In this document: in pieces, positions 13,117 through 17,554 of the stretch
Layout: every line of letters starts with the position of its first letter
How positions within the stretch are numbered: the stretch's first letter is position 1
Assembly (NCBI GenBank): GCA_044868295.1
Contig: JBIOWF010000271.1
Span: 1-17,554 of the forward strand
Direction of reading: 5' to 3'
Source: JBIOWF01 sp044868295
Lineage (GTDB): Bacteria; Actinomycetota; Actinomycetes; Streptosporangiales; Streptosporangiaceae
Length of the DNA: 17,554 nucleotides
Program-made: the position numbers and the translations under genes
The notes under the pieces: generated by a model
Database searches by the model: none
What the model was told of the DNA's origin: nothing
What the model saw: only the letters and a program-made list of their open reading frames with translations

Positions 13117-13157
13117 TAACTGAGCAAAGTTGCCCTTGAGCCGGAGGAGACCGAGGC

Positions 13158-15113
13158 GTGCGTAACGCCGAAGCGTCCATCGACCCGCCGACGGATCCGT
13201 TCGCGGCGGTGTCTCCGCCCGTCCCGCCCAAGAAGCATCCTGTGCGCCCGGCCTCCGCGTCTTTGCCCCGAGGGGTGTCGGCCGACATCTTCGGCAGCCC
13301 CGCCGCGCACCCCACGCCCGCCCAGCCGGTGCCACGCCAGGGCGGTCTTCCGCCGGCGTCGCCGATCGAGCCCTGGCCGATGGCGGACAAGAAAGTCCGT
13401 GAGGAGCCACCGCCGGTGGCGCGTCTCGACCCCGGCCCGGAGCCCAAGGGACACGCGCTCCGCTACGCGTTGATCGCCGTATTCGTGCTCGGCCTGCTCG
13501 CCTATTTGGTCCCGGCCATGTTCATGGCGGGTCAGGTGCTGCCCCGCACCACCGTCCTGGGGGTCGACATCGGCGGCCTGACCGCGGCGCAGGCCGTCCA
13601 GACGCTCCGCGACCGGCTGGAGGGCCAGACGCGCACGCCTGTCGTGGTACGGCAGGGCACCCTGCGCGTCACCGTGACCCCGGAGGAGGCCGGGCTCCAG
13701 TTCGATCCGGAGGAGACCGTCAAGCAGATCTCCATCGGCTTTCCCACGCCGAGGGAGGTCTGGAGCTCGCTGACCGGGGGCCTGGAGGTCAGGCCGCGGA
13801 TCTCGGTCGACCGGGCCAAGCTGGCCGCCGCGGTGTCCCAGACCGTCGCGCCGGTCTTCGACAAGCCGGCCCAGGAAGGTGGCGTCAAGTTCAGGGGGCT
13901 GACTCCGGTCGCGACCTACCCGAAGCCCGGCCGGAAGATCGACCAAGCCCAGGTCGGGGACGAGATCCAGAACGCCTACTTGAGCACCGACGTGATGGTG
14001 GAGGTCACCAGCGTCAGAGAAGATCCCGAGGTCTCCGACGACGAGGTGACAGCGAAGCTCGACTGGGCGAAGCGGGCCGTCTCCGCCCCGATCACGCTGA
14101 CGAACGGGACCAGGTCCGTACAGCTTCCCGTCGAGGCTCTCGCCGCCAACCTCACGTTCGTCCCCGACGAGGGTGCTTCGCTGCGCCCGCGGTTCGACGG
14201 AGTCAGGGCGATCGCCTACCTCGAACGGCGGCTCATCGACCCGGCCGTGGCGGCGCGAGACGCCACCTTCTCGATCCAGAACGGCCGGCCCACGCTGGTC
14301 CCGTCCAAGCCGGGCGAGAGCGTCGACGGCGGCCGCCTGGCGGAGGACGTGATCAAGGCGATGCAGGGCGGAAGCCGTACCGTCCCGGTTTCCCTGATCA
14401 GCGGGCCCGCGCGACTGGCCGACGACGAGGCGTCGAACCTGGGCATCGAGAAAGCGATCGGCCGGTTCACCACCTCCTACGCGTGCTGCCTGCCCCGGGT
14501 GGCCAATATCAAGACCGTCGCGACCGTCGTGAGCGGCTCCGTGATCCGGCCGGGCGAGACGTTCTCGCTCAACGAGGTCGTCGGGCGGCGGGACGCGTCG
14601 ACCGGTTACGCCGGTGATATCACGACCACCGTCGTCGACGGCACGACCGGGTCCGACGTGGCCGGGATCTCCCAATTCGCCACCACGCTGTTCAACGCGG
14701 TCATCCGCGCCGGGCTGGAAGACGTCAAGCACACGCCGCACGAGGTCTACATGCCGCAGTATCCGGCCGGTCTCGAGGCCATGATGTCCTACCCCGGCCC
14801 TGATCTGCAGTGGAGGAACGACTCGCCCTACGGCGTGCTGGTGCAGGCGGTGGCGAGTGACACGTCGCTGACGGTCACGCTCTGGAGCACCAAGCGATAC
14901 GACGTGGAGCTCAGAGATCCGGTCAAGACCAATGTCATCCGCCCTCTGGCCCAGCAGGGGAGTGGGCCGAACTGCGTCCCGGTGCGAGGGCAGGCGGGCT
15001 TCAAGGTCAAGATCGTCCGAGTGCTCAAGCAGCGCGGCAAGGTCCTCGAACGCGAGCCGTTCACGACCGTATACCGCCCCCAAGCTCAGATCACCTGCCC
15101 GGCGACGGGCTGA
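13158..15113 (+). CDS. Membrane-anchored VanW-domain protein with peptidoglycan-binding-like domains
   Basis: The product is 651 aa. Residues 1-96 are a Pro/Ala-rich cytoplasmic tail. One membrane helix lies at about 102-124 (YALIAVFVLGLLAYLVPAMF), so the rest should be outside the membrane. Two units of the PG_binding_4 type follow (about 130-245, opening TTVLGVDIGGLTAAQAVQTL, and about 270-400). The VanW domain starts near Phe437 (FTTSYACC) and carries the hallmark stretches RPGETFSLNEVVG, SDVAGISQFATTLFNA and ISYP-like MMSYPGPDL. A beta-rich tail of about 85 residues (G5-like) ends the protein. VanW takes its name from a vancomycin-resistance cluster but its activity is not established there; this domain set points to a peptidoglycan-related role rather than resistance. 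The start is the GTG at 13158 with GGAGGAG 9 nt upstream. Confidence 0.88.
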   Translation: MRNAEASIDPPTDPFAAVSPPVPPKKHPVRPASASLPRGVSADIFGSPAAHPTPAQPVPRQGGLPPASPIEPWPMADKKVREEPPPVARLDPGPEPKGHALRYALIAVFVLGLLAYLVPAMFMAGQVLPRTTVLGVDIGGLTAAQAVQTLRDRLEGQTRTPVVVRQGTLRVTVTPEEAGLQFDPEETVKQISIGFPTPREVWSSLTGGLEVRPRISVDRAKLAAAVSQTVAPVFDKPAQEGGVKFRGLTPVATYPKPGRKIDQAQVGDEIQNAYLSTDVMVEVTSVREDPEVSDDEVTAKLDWAKRAVSAPITLTNGTRSVQLPVEALAANLTFVPDEGASLRPRFDGVRAIAYLERRLIDPAVAARDATFSIQNGRPTLVPSKPGESVDGGRLAEDVIKAMQGGSRTVPVSLISGPARLADDEASNLGIEKAIGRFTTSYACCLPRVANIKTVATVVSGSVIRPGETFSLNEVVGRRDASTGYAGDITTTVVDGTTGSDVAGISQFATTLFNAVIRAGLEDVKHTPHEVYMPQYPAGLEAMMSYPGPDLQWRNDSPYGVLVQAVASDTSLTVTLWSTKRYDVELRDPVKTNVIRPLAQQGSGPNCVPVRGQAGFKVKIVRVLKQRGKVLEREPFTTVYRPQAQITCPATG

Positions 15114-15140
15114 CCGATGCTCTCCACCTCGTGAGCGCAT

Positions 15141-15186
15141 CGACGTTTTCCGGAGACGTCGTCCCGGGAATCCCGCCTCGCGCGGG
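15141..15186. terminator. Possible bidirectional terminator between convergent genes
   Basis: Two small hairpins lie between the convergent VanW and dehydrogenase genes: CGACGT (15141-15146)/ACGTCG (15156-15161), and CCCGC (15172-15176)/GCGGG (15182-15186). Both stems are short. The position suits termination from either side, but the evidence is weak. Confidence 0.3.
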
Positions 15187-15258
15187 TGTCGGCCTGTACG
15201 CGCCCCGCGGACTCCGCCTCGCGTGATGTCGCGTGTTCCGCCTCCGGGGGCCGGGGCG

Positions 15259-16395
15259 TCAGCGTGGGGTTATGAGCAGGATGCGGTCGTCGCCTTGGCG
15301 GGGGGAGCCTCGGCCGTCCCTGTTGCTGGTGCTCACCCACAGGGCTCCGCCGGGAGCCGTGGTCACGGCGCGCAGTCTGCCGTACTCCCTGGTGAAGTGG
15401 CCGATCGGGTGGCCCGCCGACCCGTCCCGGCGCAGCGGGATCTGCCAGAGTCGCTGCCCGCGCAGCGCCGCCATCCACAGGGAGCCGTCGGCGTACGCGA
15501 GGCCGGACGGTGACGCCTCGTCGGTCGTCCAGGTCAGCAACGGGTCGGTGAACTCGTCACCGCCGCCCATCCCCTCGACCTCGGGCCAGCCGTAGTTGTG
15601 GCCTTTCTCGATCAGGTTGACCTCGTCGTAGGCGTTCTGGCCGAACTCGGTCGCGTACATGTGCCCCTGCTGGTCCCAGGCGAGACCCTGCACGTTGCGA
15701 TGGCCGTACGTCCATAGGAGGTTGCCGAAGGGATTGCCGGGGGCGGGCCTTCCGTCCGTGGTCATCCGCAGGATCTTGCCGCCGAGGGATGACTTGTCCT
15801 GTGACAGGCCCTCATGGCCGGTTTCTCCGGTGCCGGCGTACAGGTAGCCGTCCGGGCCGAACTCCAGGCGTCCGCCGTTGTGGAACGAGGCGTTCGGGAT
15901 GCCGGTGACGATCGGAGTCGGGTCGGAGAGCCGACTGTCGTACCGGTACCGGACTATCCGATTGTCACTGTCTGCAGTGAAATATACGAAAATGAAGTGA
16001 TCAGAGCTGAACTTTGGCGAGACGGCCACACCGAGCAGGCCGCCTTCGCCATTCGGCGACACGCCCTCGATCACGCCGACCTCCCTCTTACCGCCCTGCG
16101 GCGTGACCCGCATCAGGCGGGCCGAGTCGCGCTCCGTCACCAGTGCGTCGCCGCCCGGCAGGAAGGCGATCGCCCATGGCACCTCCAGGTCCTCCGTCAG
16201 AGTGCGCGGCTCTCCGACCACCGCCACCGGCGTCGCCTGCGGAGCGGGAGTCCGGGTCCCGCCGCCGCTGGTGAGGGAAGCAGGGCCACTCGCCCCGCCC
16301 ACGTCCTGCGCGGGCGCGGGGGAGCACCCCGCCACCGTCACCACGGCGAGCATCACCAGCCCGGTACGGCTGAGCACCCGGCCTCGTCCGATCAT
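15259..16395 (-). CDS. Lipoprotein of the PQQ-dependent glucose/sorbosone dehydrogenase family
   Basis: The product is 378 aa. The N-terminus is a lipoprotein signal with lipobox VAGC (Cys24), so the mature protein should be tethered outside the cytoplasmic membrane. The rest is a six-bladed propeller of the soluble glucose dehydrogenase (GSDH) type: VPWAIAFLPGGDALVTERD, PNGEGGLLGVAVSP, FHNGGRLEFGPDGYLY and NYGWPEVEG. His172 in HNGGRL is in the position of the catalytic base of Acinetobacter sGDH, and HRNVQGL (232-238) keeps the Arg-Asn-x-Gln that contacts PQQ there. It likely oxidises a sugar or aldose; the substrate is unknown and no PQQ genes are in view. The ATG start has GAGGAGGG about 7 nt upstream. 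Genes of this family are often near gatB in actinomycetes. Confidence 0.9.
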   Translation of the reverse strand: MIGRGRVLSRTGLVMLAVVTVAGCSPAPAQDVGGASGPASLTSGGGTRTPAPQATPVAVVGEPRTLTEDLEVPWAIAFLPGGDALVTERDSARLMRVTPQGGKREVGVIEGVSPNGEGGLLGVAVSPKFSSDHFIFVYFTADSDNRIVRYRYDSRLSDPTPIVTGIPNASFHNGGRLEFGPDGYLYAGTGETGHEGLSQDKSSLGGKILRMTTDGRPAPGNPFGNLLWTYGHRNVQGLAWDQQGHMYATEFGQNAYDEVNLIEKGHNYGWPEVEGMGGGDEFTDPLLTWTTDEASPSGLAYADGSLWMAALRGQRLWQIPLRRDGSAGHPIGHFTREYGRLRAVTTAPGGALWVSTSNRDGRGSPRQGDDRILLITPR

Positions 16396-16830
16396 GATTC
16401 AGCCCTCCTCCATGCAAGTCCATACTGGCTCTTCACCGTGGCGGTTCCCCTCGGTTCGCCCGGCGAGATCTGGTCGCCTGTCAGGCCGCCTCGGGCGCTC
16501 TATCCGATCCCGCGTCCTCCGTGACGCGGACCACGGGTTCCCTGCGCCTGGTCAAGGCTCAAATATTGAGACATCCGCCCGGCGAGCCGCTGGAAAACGT
16601 GATCACCAACCTCTATTAAGCGAGGTAGGAGGCCATCCCGGCGACTGCTCCGGGAAGGATTCCGGAACGTGGCTGCCCCGTGACCTGGGGTGCGTACGGT
16701 GAGGCTCATCATGCAAGGCGGGCTATCAGATCGGTGACGACTCGGCGGTTGTCGCCACGCCGATCGACGGTTGGCCGCACACTGGCCGTGCAACCGGGAG
16801 AGAAAGCCGAGTCGAGGGCGGGAGGACAGC
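16396..16830. other. 435-nt divergent intergenic region
   Basis: I see no gene here. The region lies between the divergently transcribed dehydrogenase lipoprotein and the membrane protein at the right edge, so it must hold both promoters. Visible items are the AT-rich inverted repeat CTCAA-ATA-TTGAG (16558-16570), the palindrome GTGATCAC (16599-16606), and TACGGT (16695-16700), a possible plus-strand -10. None is strong enough to name a regulator. Confidence 0.45.
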
Positions 16831-17554
16831 GTGAAGGGGAGGCGTGACCCCAGGGTCTCGCTCACCGCTGCCGCCGGGCTCGGTGTGGCGGGGATCGCCG
16901 CTGCTCTGATCGCGGGCGGCTCGTCCTCGGCGGTCGTCGCCGTCGCGGGCGTCGTGACCGGGCTGCTCGCCGCCATCTCGCTGATGGTGGCCGCTTCGCG
17001 GGCCGTTCCCGGCCATCGTCGCCAGGGTGCGGCCTGGCGCTGGCTCGCGGGCGGCTCGCTCACCTGGCTCGTCGGGACCGGAGTTCGCCCCGTGGCCGAC
17101 GGCACGCCCTTCGTGCTCACCTTCGCCGACCTCGTCCTGCTCGTCGGCGCGTTGCTGCTGATGATCGGCTGCGGTCTGTCGGTGGAACCGCCCGCCTACA
17201 GCCGGGGCGTCTTCCGGCAGGCCACGGACGCCTACCTCGGTGCGGCGTCCATCTTCGCGGTGGTCTGGGTGTTCCTGCTCGCGCCGCTGCTCCGCGGTGC
17301 TGAGGAGCGCGGCGTCTTCTTCTCCACGCTCGCCCTGCCCGTCGTCTGCCTGCTGGCCACGTGTGCCGTGGTGCCCGCCGTCGTGGCCTCCCGGGCGGGC
17401 AGCCGTCTCGTGGGCCTGGCCGGGATCGGCGTGCTGGGTGCCATCACGGTGGGGGAGTTCGCGACGGCCGTGGCCAGGATCGGCGGCGACGCCACGCCGC
17501 TCGCCGCGGGGCTGGTGGCCCCGGCGGCGTTCCTGCTGTTCGCCGTCACCCCGT
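16831..17554 (+). CDS. Multi-pass membrane protein, 5' part only (possible GGDEF/EAL sensor half)
   Basis: The frame is open from the GTG at 16831 (MKGRRDPRVSLTAAAGLG) to the window edge, giving 241 residues without a stop. The RBS GGAGGA (16821-16826) is well placed. About eight hydrophobic helices can be seen, near residues 11-30, 33-55, 69-87, 94-118, 134-153, 162-185, 190-213 and 222-241. The arrangement WRWLAGGSLTWLVGTGVRP, then FVLTFADLVLLVGALLL, then RQATDAYLGAASIF resembles the multi-helix N-terminal module in front of GGDEF/EAL domains in actinobacterial c-di-GMP proteins (family motif roughly W..L..G...W..GD ... P..ADL.YL ... R...D). That is pattern memory, not an alignment, and the catalytic part would lie beyond the window. 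A sensor kinase or plain membrane protein is also possible. Confidence 0.7.
   Translation, partial: MKGRRDPRVSLTAAAGLGVAGIAAALIAGGSSSAVVAVAGVVTGLLAAISLMVAASRAVPGHRRQGAAWRWLAGGSLTWLVGTGVRPVADGTPFVLTFADLVLLVGALLLMIGCGLSVEPPAYSRGVFRQATDAYLGAASIFAVVWVFLLAPLLRGAEERGVFFSTLALPVVCLLATCAVVPAVVASRAGSRLVGLAGIGVLGAITVGEFATAVARIGGDATPLAAGLVAPAAFLLFAVTP

Larger units (their letters stand above)
12820..13157. other. 338-nt intergenic region between gatB and the VanW gene
   Basis: I see no coding gene. The left third holds the two degenerate gatB 3'-end copies, the middle holds the gatCAB terminator (12958-12987), and the right part is the promoter and leader of the VanW-domain gene. A peptide could be read from the ATG at 12826 in the gatB frame to a stop at about 12933, but it has no RBS or family resemblance. 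Confidence 0.6.

Noticed and set aside
13158..15113. A vancomycin-resistance gene
   Set aside because: No vanHAX-type genes are present. VanW domains are widespread in envelope proteins, and the domain set here indicates a general cell-wall role.
13116..15140. A 674-codon open frame antisense to the VanW-domain gene
   Set aside because: Composition is typical of a GC-driven shadow frame, and the plus strand has an RBS, a membrane helix and VanW motifs.
1..17554. CRISPR array, tRNA or rRNA genes, prophage or defence system
   Set aside because: I found no regularly spaced repeats, no cloverleaf or rRNA-like segments, and no integrase, nuclease or phage genes on either strand.

Overview
The window is GC-rich chromosomal DNA from an actinobacterium. 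The gene order (stand-alone MetE-like protein, ligA, membrane GGDEF-EAL protein, gatC-gatA-gatB, VanW-type protein, PQQ-type sugar dehydrogenase) is one I know from Streptomyces and relatives such as Streptosporangiales. GTG starts are frequent, terminators are GC-rich hairpins without T-runs, and the DNA ligase carries an actinomycete-type insertion. I cannot fix the genus from sequence alone.

Layout. 91-1467 (minus) is a secreted protein with Ig-like repeats. An AT-richer divergent intergenic region with several inverted repeats separates it from a MetE-like zinc protein (1715-2719, plus). Next comes a secreted DUF11-repeat protein (3155-4663), flanked on both sides by copies of the same hairpin element. 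Then follow ligA (4834-7011), a membrane c-di-GMP protein with intact GGDEF and EAL sites (7286-9394, RmdB-like), and the translationally coupled gatC-gatA-gatB operon (9525-12819), ending in a strong hairpin. 13158-15113 encodes a membrane-anchored VanW-domain protein. It is convergent with a lipoprotein of the PQQ-dependent glucose/sorbosone dehydrogenase family (15259-16395, minus). The right edge holds the start of a multi-pass membrane protein (16831 to the end) whose helical layout resembles the sensor half of actinobacterial GGDEF/EAL proteins.

How the genes work together. LigA (DNA joining) and GatCAB (transamidation of misacylated Glu-tRNA(Gln)/Asp-tRNA(Asn)) are housekeeping. The RmdB-like protein adds second-messenger signalling between them. 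The two secreted repeat proteins, the VanW protein and the lipoprotein are envelope functions.

The most unusual signals lie between genes. (1) A hairpin element of about 44 nt occurs on each side of the DUF11 gene. That gene itself seems to end in a frameshifted, aborted third DUF11 repeat just before the second copy. (2) The 3' ends of the MetE-like gene and of gatB are each followed by degenerate duplicates of themselves. (3) A GATC-rich palindrome and tandem repeat sits directly before the DUF11 gene. I found no CRISPR array, tRNA, rRNA, transposase or integrase.
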